A DNA stretch of 64,000 nucleotides from Daedaleopsis sinensis. Lineage: Eukaryota; Basidiomycota; Agaricomycetes; Polyporales; Polyporaceae. A program made the translations under genes and the position numbers. Where the stretch lies: positions 4,278,001 through 4,342,000 of the forward strand of contig CM066303.1 of NCBI GenBank assembly GCA_033807695.1. The letters run 5' to 3'. This document shows, one piece after another, positions 12,451 to 23,275 of the stretch. The number at the start of each line of letters is the position of its first letter. Positions within the stretch are counted from its first letter, which is position 1. The notes under the pieces were generated by a model. The model saw only the letters and a program-made list of their open reading frames with translations, made no database searches and was not told the DNA's origin.

Positions 12451-13261
12451 GTGATGGTATTGCATTTTGCCAACCCGCTGGAGCCCGCTGGAACCCGCTG
12501 GAGGCCGCTGGAGGAGGAACGCGATGCAACGTGCGGCACCGGCCTTGAAAATGGGTGGTCTTCGCTGATATGCTAAGACCCAATCTCGATGTCATAGTAC
12601 TGACCTACTGCAGGTTCAAATGAGGATGATGAGGAGGAGGAGGAAACGAGGTCTGCTCGTTGTTCTTTTCCCACGATTCGGGTTCTCCCGAGTTTTTCGT
12701 CCTCATCCCGACGAGCCACGACCGCGATTATCATTCACCTTCGTCACGGTTGAAGACGATGACAATCAACACGACGATCTTCAAGTTCAAGTGCAGTACG
12801 CAGACAGGCGTGACATCTCTGCATGCCATAGGGTTAGTTTGGCCAGGGGGCTGAGTTATAGAACACTGCACTCTGACGACGAACGGTGCTGACGCTTTTG
12901 ACTCTTCACATGCTTCACAGGTGCACCGGTGAACTGTCGTCAATATTGTCACGCTGCTCGCAATCGAGCCAAGCTCACAGCTGCAGCAGATTTGGCTTGG
13001 CCAAGCGCACCGACTGAAATCAACTGCGGCTCTGGTCGACAACTTCACTCTTCAATCTCGCAATAGTCACCGAGGAGGAGAGAGACGGATGCAGTAGAAA
13101 TGCTGGGCATCAGCTACACCCTATCAAATTGCACGCAACATCCGATATTGCACCCTTCTGCTGGCGAGAAGTACACGACTCTGTATGGGACGCGTAAAAC
13201 CGGATTGCCATGGTCAGTTCTATGCCGTGTATCTTGGCAGCCAATACGCTGAACCTGCAGG
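12451..13261. other. Intergenic, no gene seen
   Basis: Contains a small imperfect repeat near 12475-12515 (units of about 10 bp around CCCGCTGGA). No convincing coding frame. Confidence 0.45.
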
Positions 13262-13269
13262 TATATAAG
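13262..13269 (+). promoter_or_regulatory. TATA box, repeat-protein gene 2
   Basis: TATATAAG lies about 113 bp upstream of the start codon at 13375. Confidence 0.6.
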
Positions 13270-13374
13270 AGTGTCGCACATCGCATCTTCAAGTACTCAG
13301 CACGCTCTGTGTCTTCTTCTCACAAACGCAGACGCATAGCATTTCTTCGCGTTCATCCACACCTCTTTCCCATC

Positions 13375-13794
13375 ATGAAGATGCACATGCTCGCGTTGGT
13401 CCTCTCCGCCCTCCTCATCGGTCAAGGTACGCACTAAACACACATCCGCTATGCTTTTCTGCTGCGGCTGCTGATATCAATATTCTTCTGACCAGGTGCG
13501 GCTGCACCGTTCGAGCCGGCGGTCCCCCCCAGCTCTTCCTATGCAACCCTGCGCGCGCCGAGCATTGCCATCCGTGTCCCTCCCAGCTCGTCGTACGCAA
13601 CCCTAGGTGCTGAGAAGACGATCGTGGCTCGTGTCCCGCCCAGCTCTTCGTACGCAACCCTTGGTGCTGAGAAGACGATTGAGGCTCGCGTTCCTCCTAG
13701 CTCTTCCTATGCAACGCTGCGCGCGCCGAGCATCGCTATCCGCGTCCCTCCTAGCTCGTCGTACGCAACCCTCGGGGCTGCCGCCACCCTCTGA
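13375..13794 (+). CDS. Secreted PPSSSYATL-repeat protein (family member 2)
   Basis: Join 13375-13426 and 13496-13794, predicted 116 aa. Exon 1 (52 nt) encodes the signal peptide MKMHMLALVLSALLIGQ. The intron is 69 nt and phase 1. Exon 2 starts GAAAPFEPAVPPSS, nearly identical to member 1, then has five units with the core VPPSSSYATL. Linkers alternate between RAPSIAIR and GAEKTI.AR, so units 2-5 are each preceded directly by Arg. The last unit ends GAAATL and stop. There are no cysteines in the mature part and no membrane or GPI tail. A candidate 3'-UTR intron (13825-13890) begins 30 nt after the stop. Member 1 has Asp-Phe-Gly where this one has Ser-Tyr-Ala, so the pair shows divergence of a common repeat. 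Function is unknown. Confidence 0.85.
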
Positions 13795-13890
13795 GGCTCG
13801 TCGCGGAGCCAGTCGTACACAAGCGTGAGTGTTGACACTGTCTGCATGCTAGCTCGCCTGCGCCAAGTCACTCATTCATGCCCATCACAG

Positions 13891-15958
13891 TGTGCTGCTT
13901 CCAGTACTTGGTAACTTCGCGCGCTTGGCTATCTTGTAACGGTTCCTTGCAACAGTAAATACGGTCGGGAGCATTGGAGTGTCCACTTAACTTGAACATA
14001 TTGTCCCCGGATCGCTTGGCATGAGGAATGCTCTTACTCATAATCGAGCTCGTTCAGTCATCGCCTTGGCCCACATTGCGCGTCGAACATGGGGTCACGT
14101 CAACGGATTGCGTGCTCCCATCACCTTGATAATCCCGACTAATCCATTGGCGTATTTGTGTTATTGTCTGATACATTGGCTCTCATCTTGCGCCGCGGCG
14201 CTGTCGTATAAAAGATCTCCAGGGATCTGCAGCTGGCTCCAATGCGACGGATGAGTCCTGCGGAGCGATACCTATGCAGTCTAGAAGTGCACCATCCGCA
14301 GTTGCTCCTCGAACCCAATAATAGTCACCGATTGTCGCGGTCACACCGCCCGGCAGTCCGTCCGTTCGGCGGAGAGTGTCGTACATTGCTCACCGCGTAC
14401 TGGCGCGAGAATTCGAGGGTGACCGTACCCGGGAAGGGACGTGCATACGCGCTATTCCGAATGGGTCTTGGGTAACACCCGGCGGTGGGGTGCGATACGC
14501 TCTCGGTACGAGCTCGCCGTGTGTCACAGGTAAACAGGATGGGTGACAGGCTCCAGTGGAGCGTGGGGTCGCTGCAAGAGAGAGCATCAGGGCTCTCTGA
14601 CGACCGCAGTTGACGAAGTCGGATCAGATGCGCTGCGATCGGAGTCGCACAACTTGGAGGACGTACATCCGTGCAGGCTCTCCAACGGCGCGCAGAAGGG
14701 GCGTTTCTGGACGATACAAAGCTAACGGTGCCATACGACCGGGACTTGACGTCCGGCGTGTGGGAAGAGGTGACTGCGGAGCGTGGTGGGTCCACATCGA
14801 CGTCATGCCTAACTTTACAACGCACCTAGTACCAGGCGGGATGGCAATGCCAACTTTCAAAGCTGTTGAACATGAGTGAGCATGTTTACAAATCTCTAGT
14901 ACAGTACTCACCTAGGGTGACGAGTCTGCTGAATCATTCGTGGTAAGCCCATACAGTGTACATGTCACAATATGGTATTCGGGACCACAGTAGGCGTTGT
15001 AGTCTAACTCTGCTTCCTGTATGCGGACGGCTCTGCGTGTCTGCCAAAATTCAAGAGTAAGTACAGGGTATTGGGGTTTATAGTAGCGATGGCAACGAAG
15101 ACTCTGGATGTATGACTGATATTAGCTGTGAGAGTAGAATCACAACAACGGAGCTGCTGCGGCTGCAGCAATGCATAGTCTAGACGTCCGACGGTCGTGG
15201 CAGACAGAAAGTACTTGCATGATTCAGCGTAAACTTGAACACCGCCGGGCGTACAGTACGGTACCGTGGGTTGATGCTGCGAAATCTGAAGGTTCATAGT
15301 TTTTCAGATACTCAAACTCTTTGAAAGGATAACTAAGAGCAATATACCACTTTCTGCACAGGTCTTCCACCGCCGCCGGTGCATGACACTGGAAGATGAC
15401 AGAGCCAGGATTATAGACGGCGGACGCGCAGGTGCAAAGGTTGGGCGGAGTGCCTACTAAATGCCTATAATAGGCAGCTGATCCGGCGAACTCCGCTTGT
15501 GACACAGCTGAAACTTCTTCCGGCGCTTCCTCCTCCTCCTTCCTTCCTCTCCACCCGCAGCATCCAAATTCTACCTTCTTTCCCAGCGACATGCGTGCTG
15601 CAACTCATCGAAACCTAGCTTTCTGAAGACTGCACAATAACGCCAATGTTCTCACTCTTCTCCAAATATTTGGTATGTGCTGCTGTCTTCAACTACGATG
15701 ACGGTGTGTTCAAGAGTAAGTGTAGTTTAGCAAAATGGCCATGGCAAGATGTTGAGCGTTACTTCGCAGCTCGGGCGACGTAACTCCTGACAATTGCACC
15801 TGATACGCGACGGAAATACGACTGGGATGCTGCGCTCTGGCTCGCTTCTATCCTACGCAGCCATCTCATCCCCATATAGAGCCTGAACGTGCTGCGCTAC
15901 CAACGTACAAAGGCGTCTCGTCGTAGCCAGTACCCGTGTGGTGAGCAGTCGATAGAGG
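13891..15958. other. Intergenic, no secure gene
   Basis: Two kilobases between repeat-protein genes 2 and 3. A minus-strand frame at 15224-15592 (122 codons) is open but gives nothing recognisable, so I do not call it. The 3' end is the promoter of gene 3. Confidence 0.4.
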
Positions 15959-15965
15959 TATAAAA
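15959..15965 (+). promoter_or_regulatory. TATA box, repeat-protein gene 3
   Basis: TATAAAA lies about 120 bp upstream of the start codon at 16080. Confidence 0.65.
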
Positions 15966-16079
15966 TGGTTTGCTCTGTACTCCCATCGCTCACCGCTATC
16001 TACTCTTCATTGGTCTTTTCCTCCCCTCGTAGTCCACATCCTTCTCGCGTTCCCTTCAACTTTTACTCTCTCATTCAAG

Positions 16080-17109
16080 ATGATGCGCATGCTCTGCTTT
16101 GTCCTCTCTGCTCTGCTTGTTAGCAACGGTGGGTAGTAATATCTCTCCACCTTGGGCTTTCCGACTGACAGATATGCTCGCCCCAGTCGCCGCTGCTCCT
16201 TTCCAGCAGCCGCACGAGTTCGAGGGTCTTCGCCCCCACCGCGGGAATGGCACATTCTCTGGGACCCCAGCTTTCACGAGGAGTGCCTTCCCGACAGCCT
16301 TCTCTGGGTTCCCCTCGCACCCCGTTCCGAGCGGTGTGCCCAGCTTCTCCCGTCCTCCAATTCCGAGTAGCTTCCCGAGTGGTGTCCCGAGCGGCCCCCC
16401 GAGTGGTATTCCGAGCGGACTCCCTACTATCGTGCCAAGCGGCGCTCCCAGTGGAATTCCTACCGTCGCTCCAAGCGGTGTCCCCAGTGGGTTCCCTAGC
16501 GCCATTCCGAGCGGCGTCCCCAGTGGGTTCCCTAGCGCCATTCCGAGCGGCGTCCCCAGTGGGTTCCCTAGCGCTATTCCGAGCGGTGCCCCGAGCGCAG
16601 CCCCAAGCGCTGTCCCGAGTGGATTCCCCAGCGCTGTTCCCAGCTTCTCCTCTGGACCAATCCTCTCGGGCACGACCTTCTCTGGCTCTGTCCCGGGGAC
16701 GACCATCGTAGCCTCCTCTGCCGCACCCAGCTCTGTCTTGGTGTCGAGCGTTGCGCCCTCTAGCGTCGAGTCAACCGACCCGTCTATCATCTCCAGCGCC
16801 GCCCCCACGACCATAGCTGTCTCTAGCGTTGCTGCTACGACCGAGTCGGCCGCCTCGACTGTTGTATCCAGTGCTGCGCCGACCAACGTTCAATCCGAGA
16901 CCGCTGCGCCTACGACCGTCGAGACCAGCGCCGCTCCCACTACCGTCGTCTCGGAGTCTGATACTCCGACCACCGTTGTCTCGCAGTCCGCTGCTTCTAC
17001 GACGACCGTCGAATCCAGCGCTGCTCCCACGACCGACGCGTCCGAGTCGGCGGCACCCACTGGCGTCTCATCCGCCGTCAGCTCTGCTGCACCATCGAGC
17101 TCCGCCTGA
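16080..17109 (+). CDS. Secreted PSG/Ser-Thr-rich repeat protein (family member 3)
   Basis: Join 16080-16128 and 16187-17109, predicted 323 aa. Exon 1 (49 nt) encodes the signal peptide MMRMLCFVLSALLVSN. The 58-nt phase-1 intron joins to VAAAPFQQP, a start shared with the gene at 42474-43402 and close to GAAAPFEP of members 1 and 2. The first half of exon 2 is a run of PSG.PSG units (GVPSGFPSAIPSG repeated exactly at DNA level near 16480-16570). The second half is Ser/Thr/Ala-rich with SSAAPTTVV-type units. The composition suggests heavy O-glycosylation, as in mucin-like wall proteins. No hydrophobic C-terminal tail is seen, so a GPI anchor is not supported. A candidate 3'-UTR intron lies at 17129-17185. 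Confidence 0.85.
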
Positions 17110-17185
17110 TCAAAAGCTGGCGTGATTCGTGAGTCCCCCTTCCATGATATCATCTGTGCGGCTCGCTGAACTACTGCCTGGTCAG

Positions 17186-17910
17186 TTCTCGAACGGATCA
17201 CTGGCATGCCTTCGCTAACCTAGCCAGTGCTACGGCACTCACTGCCCGTGCGCGGTAGTGTTAATGCCGGAGCAGTGGTGGTCTCAGCTCTAGACACGGA
17301 CTCACAGTGGACATGGATCCTTCGGACATATAGTTGTGGCTTTCTTATTCTCCGTGCAGCTAAGTTTGGTGTCACCTCCGATGCTGTTTCCGTTCTGCTC
17401 GTTAGTATCATACGACCATTGCTATTTCTAATAATCAAACTGGCCTTGTGTCACACGTCGCTCGGCGCGACGGAAGAAGAAGAAGGGCCGAGCATTATCT
17501 GCGGTAAGTCGTTCTACTTCCTTTCGCGATCACTACAGGGTACTCGTTAGCGCTAATTCGGAGGCTACAGGTAGTAGCTCGGTTCAGAGTCTCGGACAGC
17601 TCGTCGCCTATCACACCCCGCCAATCGTCTCCTCGCTCTCTCTTGGCTCCGAGCCGCTCCGCTGTCACTCACAGCTAATCCCGTTCACAACGACTTTGCA
17701 AATCAAAGTGTGGTTAACATTCACATTCGACTGATCTGTTGATGCTGTGAGCCAGTCGGGCCTGTAAGAATCCCTCCTCGGCTCAGGACTGCAGGACGGT
17801 CCGTACATACTTAGTCCGGGTAAGATCGACATGACCCCTGATTGTGGACCCGGGCAGAGTCGGGACCATCTAAATTGCTGTGATCGACTGATACCCCTAA
17901 ATAGACATCA
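17186..17910. other. Intergenic, no gene seen
   Basis: Downstream of repeat-protein gene 3 and upstream of the zinc-finger gene. No convincing coding frame. Confidence 0.45.
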
Positions 17911-17917
17911 TATAAAA
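17911..17917 (+). promoter_or_regulatory. TATA box of zinc-finger gene A
   Basis: TATAAAA lies 88 bp upstream of the start codon at 17999. Confidence 0.6.
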
Positions 17918-17998
17918 GTCGAGCCCCGTCCCGCACCTTGCGTCGTGCGACATTCCTCCTCGCCCACACCTAAAAGTTCATACGGGGAGGCGGAGGAG

Positions 17999-19085
17999 AT
18001 GAGCGCAGGTTTCGCTTTCAATGCATCGGCGGCGGTAAGTGCAACTTCCTGTCAGCGCTATGAGTCTCACTGAGTTTTAAAGGAGGGCGGGCTTCTTCTG
18101 TCGCAGCAGTCCGAGTCAGGTGGCAATCGTTCAAATGCCTGCAATGCCTGCAGTCGTGTATTCCCCACCCCTATCGGCCTGAAGGAGCACTACGTCCAAA
18201 GTCCCCGACACGAGTTCTGTCAATACTGCTGTGTACACTTCGATTGGCATTCGCAGCTGGAAGAGCACTTCGTCACCGTTCATGCATTCAAGGTTTGCGA
18301 GACTTGTCGCAGGGTGCGTAGCTTGCGCAGATAATATCAATAGATTAGCTTTCTAGCACAGAAATGCGGGTGTTTACTCCTAGCCGGTTTCTAGGTCTTC
18401 CCTACAGACCACGCCCTGATCCGACACAGCGTGCGAAGTCCGAGTCACTTCTCCTGTCACAGTTGCAACTTTTATTACCAGTCAAAGACTGAATTTCTCG
18501 AGCATTGTCTCGAAGCGCATTTCTTCTGCGACACATGCGAGCGGGTGCGTCATGCCAAGATCTTTGTCGGCTACAGCTTCAAGTGCCTGCCAATAACACC
18601 ACTCGGTACAGATTTTCCTTAACGCGTTAGGTCTCAAAGAACATTACGTGCAGAGTCCCTCGCACAATTTTTGCCAGAGGTGCAACAAGTCTTTCGCATC
18701 TGGTTCTGAGCTGTTTGCCCACTACGTCAATTCGTACGCGCACTACTTCTGCGACATCTGCCAGAAGGTAAGTAAACGCTTCCCTCACTTCCCAAGAGCC
18801 GGATGCTGCTACTGACGCTCTAACGCGCATCTCCAGGTCGTGTCGTACTATTCCAATGGTCTGCATCAGCACCATCGACAGAAGCATCGCAACGTGTACT
18901 GCTGGACTTGCAAACATCTCTTCGAGATCGACGACTACCTGCAGAACCACCTGCACGCCCGACATTGCGACATGCGATGGCTCTGCAACGGCAATAGTCG
19001 ATGCAGGCGCGTGTTCATGTCGGAGGAGGATACGCGCCACCACGTTCGTATCTATCATCCTGCGCTAGAAGAGACAACGCGGTAG
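17999..19085 (+). CDS. C2H2 zinc-finger protein A
   Basis: Five exons: 17999-18034, 18107-18313, 18395-18544, 18612-18767, 18837-19085. Predicted 265 aa. All introns are phase 0. The protein is a string of C2H2-type fingers with the family phrase LKEHYVQSP followed by HxFCQ.C. The internal introns fall at the same place in each repeat, just after the second Cys (CETCRR, CDTCER, CDICQK), so each finger's Cys pair and His pair lie on different exons. That pattern suggests growth by exon duplication. Compared with paralogue B it lacks the C-terminal region containing WATEHAWNG-type sequence and stops after FMSEEDTRHHVRIYHP. Presumably nuclear and nucleic-acid binding, from the fold only. The short first exon is the least certain part. 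Confidence 0.75.
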
Positions 19086-19425
19086 TCAAAAGTGTAGAGT
19101 CGCCGGGCTTGCCATAAGTTGCGAATGGTCCAAAATTGGCTCGTTGCATGTCATGTTTCCTTGTTCAACATCATTCCATCTGAGTCTGACTATTATCACT
19201 CATGCTTGGACTATGATGGTAAGGAGAAGCCGATTGACAGTGCAGCTTTGCAGGCCCCCCCCGCCATTAGCCCGCCCGCAATGGTCGGCACGTGTCCCCG
19301 GTTCTCTGCTCGGCTGCGATCGCCAGGGGCCAAGACGGACAAGCCTAGGGGGCCTCCGAGTTGTTGGTAACTTGAACCACCACCACCATCACTGTCCTCG
19401 CTCCTCCCGTCCGTGTTTTCTTGAC

Positions 19426-20425
19426 ATGCCCATCTTTGCCGAGTACACAGGCTACGCGCAAGAGCTCTACGAATGCGATCGATGTAATCTCAGCTTCTAC
19501 GACGACTACGACTTACTAGAGCACGAGCGCATGTCTCCCCGACATAACGTTTGCGTCAACTGCAACTTAGACTTTGCCACCCCGCTTGGTCTGAAGGAGC
19601 ACTACGTGCAGAGCCCGCAACACGCCTTCTGTCAGCGCTGCAACCAACACTTCCAGTCCCAGGCCGGACTACGGAATCACTATGAGGCAGACCACCACTA
19701 CTGCGAAATCTGCAACAAGGCGAGTCGCACTTGGAGCGCACCGCCGACGAACCCCGCAAGCTGACACTCTACCACAGATCCTCGATTTCGAGCTCGGATT
19801 GCATGAGCACCGCCGCCAGAAGCACCCCGACTGCTACTGCGTCTCCTGCAAGCGCATGTTCACTTCCGCCAACAACCTCGCCGCGCACCTCCGCTCCGCG
19901 ACGCACGCCGGCCAAACCGTCCAGTGCCCTGGCAAGGCATGCGGCCGCGCCTTCGTCTCCTATCCTGCGCTCATCCTCCACCTCGAGGGCGGGACGTGCC
20001 CCTCGCGCGTCACCCGCGCGATGATCGACCGCGCTGTCTCGCACGCGGACCGCAACGGGCTCATCACGAACTCAAACCGGCTTATCGAGGGAAGCAGCGC
20101 GAGCGGGCAGGGGGGCGGGGGCGTCACGGCGGTGTGGGCGACGGCGCACGCGTGGAACGGCGCTGGGTACGAGTGCTACCTGTGCCACCACACGTACGGG
20201 TCGCTCAACGCGCTCAACCAGCACCTTCGCAGCCCCGCATATACTGAGAAGCTCTACCGGTGTCCGGCGGGCGGGTACGGCTGCGGGGCGGAGTTCGGGA
20301 CGCTGAGCGGGCTGTGGCAGCATATGGAGAGCGAGCGGTGCAGCGTGCGACGGTTCCGGGCGCAGATGGAGGCGGTCGTGGAGGATTCGCTCAAGAGGGG
20401 TATGAGAATGCTGACTGCTAGCTGA
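19426..20425 (+). CDS. C2H2 zinc-finger protein B (GC-AG intron)
   Basis: Join 19426-19719 and 19778-20425, predicted 313 aa. It has eight or so Cys/His pairs in the order ECDRC, CVNC, FCQRC, YCEIC, then after the intron HEHRRQKH, CYCVSCKRMF, CPGKACGRAFVS, ECYLCHHTYG and CGAEFGTLSGLWQHME. The intron sits where paralogues A, C and D have theirs, but its donor is GCGAGT rather than GT. A GC-AG intron keeps frame and recovers the conserved ILDFELGLHEHR. The C-terminal half (HLEGGTCPSR, ITNSNRL, WNGAGYECYLC) is shared with C and D and is probably a conserved module beyond simple fingers. Start chosen to include the first CxxC pair. Function is not known. Confidence 0.85.
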
Positions 20426-20908
20426 GAGGTCAGTGGAGTTTTTCACGGTTAGCAGGGAAGCAGATACTGACGTCGCGGCGCTGTGGGTTCAATCTTGGAA
20501 TGTGAAGCTTTGAAGCTTTGACCGGTTTCATTCGCGCATCTAGGGGAACGGCATATCATCATGTCGTGTAGAGTGCACATATATGATATAACATATATAT
20601 GTCGGACTAGCAAGGGATATTGAGACAGACGTGCATTCTAGTCCATCATCGTAGTCGCGAGGTGTGAAACACGTGGGTTGCGTGTCTCACGCACCGTGGC
20701 TGAACCTACCCTCCTCCTCCTCAAATCACTGGGGCAACACTGTATCATAAGGGAAATCGCAAGTGATAGTGTAAATCGTAGATGCCACCTAGCATACACT
20801 GGGCTTTAGATTGAGCAGCAATTCAGGTTGATCACGAACGCGTCGGGATCCATGATGATCTCGGCTTTGTTGGCTACCGCGCGCGTCCCTGCTGTGACAC
20901 AGTGCGTG
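20426..20908. other. Intergenic between convergent genes
   Basis: AT-rich in part (an ATATAT tract near 20575-20600). It is the shared 3' region of zinc-finger gene B and the minus-strand gene ending at 20909. Confidence 0.5.
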
Positions 20909-21358
20909 CTATGACTGGGCCTCAGATGCGTTGGTTGAAATCGACAGCTTGTCCTCTGAGCTGCCGACGCCCATCTGTTCTTGTTCCTGCGCCGCCAGCC
21001 GTACCCTGCCCCAATATAAAATCAGCATAGACGATCTGAGGGAGACACATGGTCAAAATGGTGTCTGTAACCTACTTATTCCGGGCGACCAGGACCCTCA
21101 GGATGCGCTCCTTCTCGAACGGGGTCATCTCCTTCCAATTGGCGATACGCGATAACGTCTATGTGCATGACAATCAATGGCATTAGTCTTATTCGCAAGA
21201 TGTAACGTTCGACGTACCCCATCTGAGTTTACGACAACAGGTCCGAGCTTGTCGAACTTGAATTTCTGCGTCCCGTCGACCGTTAGCTGCTCCACTTCGT
21301 CTTCCGGCGGAGGAGATGGGAGGGCGAGCGGGGCAGTGACGGTAGCATCGTCGCTCAT
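20909..21358 (-). CDS. Small conserved fungal protein of unknown function
   Basis: Complement join 21358-21218, 21158-21076, 21005-20909, predicted 106 aa. The protein reads FDKLGPVVVNSDG, then TLSRIANWKEMTPFEKERILRVLVARNK, with a helical acidic end VRLAAQEQEQMGVG. The phrase LSRI.NW..MT..E....LRVL..RN is, from memory, typical of a small protein found across many fungal genomes. No function is established to my knowledge. The two introns (59 and 70 nt) restore that conserved order exactly, which supports the model. There is no signal peptide or membrane segment, so it is probably a cytosolic or nuclear housekeeping-type gene that predates the surrounding expansion. Confidence 0.85.
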
Positions 21359-21863
21359 GGTATCGTAATACGGTTATAGGCGCCGCAGTTGGTATTTGTC
21401 GGCGGCGGTAGATGAGAACAGTGTAGCGTGCACTAGTAAGGTATCAGAGCCCACGAGCCATGATATATCGTAGACGCACTGCAGTGGTGGAGGATCCGGA
21501 GGAGAAGTGACTGTCGCGAGCAAGTCGCGAATCTCGAGAGTTCGCGACTCTTCCTTTTGATCGGCATCTTCCGACCTGGACGCTTGGGTTCGAATCTCGT
21601 CCATCGCATAACCCACCGGCCGCGGCATCTACAACCGCGATATCGGTGTAGTGCCTTTAGGCTTCAGAAAAGCGTGTAAGCAGTCTAGTTCAGATGAGCG
21701 ATCACTTCCATGGACGGGGATGATCATGCGGCAACTAAATAGCAAGTACGGTAAGTATCTCTTCTCAGCCGCAATTACTAGTGTCCCTTCCCAAATGGAT
21801 TCTTCTCTTGGTCCACGATACCGCCCCCACACCTCAGACAGAATAGGTCGTCGGCGACTCTAT
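21359..21863. other. Intergenic with a strong hairpin
   Basis: No secure gene. It contains an inverted repeat at 21524-21548, with GTCGCGAA and TTCGCGAC arms around a TCTCGAGAG centre. The string GGTATCAGAGCC near 21440 looks like a retrotransposon primer-binding site, but no LTR is visible nearby. Confidence 0.4.
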
Positions 21864-22249
21864 CTACCATCCCGTCAAGCAGGTTGTCGTGCCCGTCTCT
21901 GCCGGAGCGTCGGTCGTAACGGACTCCGTGGGCGCGGGCGTCGGCAGCGAGCCCCAGACCGTCGTCGTGTACGTCGTGGTGGATCCGTTCTCCGTCGTCG
22001 TCACCACGGTCGGGTACGGGGAGTCGATCGTCGCGACGATCGTGGAAGGCGTGCGGCTCACGGTCTCCGTCCAGGTCGTGGCGTACAGCGACTCAAGGCT
22101 AGCGTCGGCGGGAACGGCGTGACCTGGTACGTAGAGAAGATAAGGCGCCGGTTAGAGGGTTGTCTCGGATAGTGCAGCTCAAAGGGATGGTACACACTGT
22201 AACCGAAGAGCGCGGCAGCGAGGGCAAGCTTGCTCAGCGTGAGCATCAT
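21864..22249 (-). CDS. Secreted Thr-rich TPSTIVATI-module protein (family member 4)
   Basis: Complement join 22249-22198 and 22123-21864, predicted 103 aa. Exon 1 (52 nt) encodes the signal peptide MMLTLSKLALAAALFGY. The phase-1 intron uses GTGTGT and CAG. Exon 2 reads SHAVPADASLESLYATT and then WTETVSRTPSTIVATIDSPYPTV, a single copy of the module repeated four times in the gene at 23274. A TTTENGSTTTYTTTVWG stretch follows. It ends DAPAETGTTTCLTGW. The mature part is Thr/Ser-rich and probably O-glycosylated. A GGTTAC donor one codon earlier is possible, but it fits the donor consensus less well. Confidence 0.75.
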
Positions 22250-22389
22250 CGTAGATCAATACCAGTGGGTGGTGCTCGAGACGAAGGTGCGCAGTCAGAA
22301 TTGAGGAAGCAAAGAAGCCGATAGGGTTACTCACTAGATTTACAGGAACGGGAGAGCCGTGGTGTATCTTCGCATTTCTGCCAGTCGCG

Positions 22390-22396
22390 TTTTATA
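22390..22396 (-). promoter_or_regulatory. TATA box, family member 4
   Basis: TATAAAA on the minus strand about 140 bp upstream of the start codon at 22249. Confidence 0.55.
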
Positions 22397-23254
22397 CCCC
22401 AGGCAGACTAAAGTACTGACGTCTTGTGATGGCGAATCTCGAACGATGGCACTGCCACTATCGAGCGGTGGTTCCTCGAGTGACGAGTCAATGCTTGGCC
22501 AGCCACGAGGCTAGATCGATTTTGACATGCTCGAGTTCCATCATGTCCATTGTCGGCTATGTATTGCCGTAATGGAAGATCGGCCGTCCTGTAGGGTAGA
22601 TAGATCAGACACAGAGCCATTTACTCAAAATACCTGAACGTACGAGTGCTACAGATGTACGAGTACTCTACTGCACCGACCGCTTACCTCTAGGCAGCGA
22701 CCCTCGAAGCTGACACTGAGCATGTATATACAGTCGGCTCAGTTATGGTCGTATCCAGGTCCCGTCTGTCAAAGGAAGCGAAAATCTGGAGTGAGCGTTG
22801 ACATGCATGACAGGCCAAGCAAGTGCATTTACGTTCTCGCGCGACATTGAGTTGGGATCATTTTCGGAGGTGATTCCCCGTGGAGGACCCATGCCCTCCC
22901 ATGCCCCTGCCACGCCCCGTCTTGGCAGACCCGTGAGCGGAAGGGACCGGAGGCAAGTGCTGATGAATGATCCGGGGCTGAGGGAGATCCTACAAATATT
23001 TCCAGTGGAACGATCAGAAGATACGTGGTCAGAGGCTAGTGTGCCTGTTCTGCCAGGCAGGCCTACGATGAGTCGGATTCCACTGCAGGTCTCGTCTCAA
23101 ACGATGGGTGACGCGCAAATACTATTCACCGTCAAGGGAAGGAAAGAGGCTAAGAAGAAAAGGTCGTGTTAAAGTCATCCACTGAGTACAGACGGCTACG
23201 CCACCCTCTCGCTGTTCCATCCATCATGCAACAAAAAATCCAGAGCCGGTGTCG
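22397..23254. other. Intergenic, no secure gene
   Basis: A plus-strand frame at 22798-23172 (124 codons) is open but shows no recognisable motif or homologue in the window. I see nothing else. Confidence 0.4.
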
Positions 23255-23275
23255 GAGTCGGGATCATCCCGACTC
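23255..23275. repeat. Perfect 21-bp palindrome overlapping a stop codon
   Basis: GAGTCGGGAT and ATCCCGACTC arms are separated by one base. The palindrome overlaps the first two bases of the TGA stop codon of the minus-strand gene ending at 23274. It would form a stable hairpin in that mRNA at the start of the 3' UTR. Confidence 0.8.

Noticed and set aside
15224..15592. 122-codon minus-strand frame
   Set aside because: No recognisable motif, no supported splice continuation and no relative elsewhere in the window.
21430..21628. Possible tRNA or retrotransposon primer site (GGTATCAGAGCC, GGTTCGAATC)
   Set aside because: The B-box-like string cannot form a proper T arm and no LTR flanks the primer-like string.
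22798..23172. 124-codon plus-strand frame
   Set aside because: Open and with a plausible start, but no motif, homologue or intron pattern to support it.
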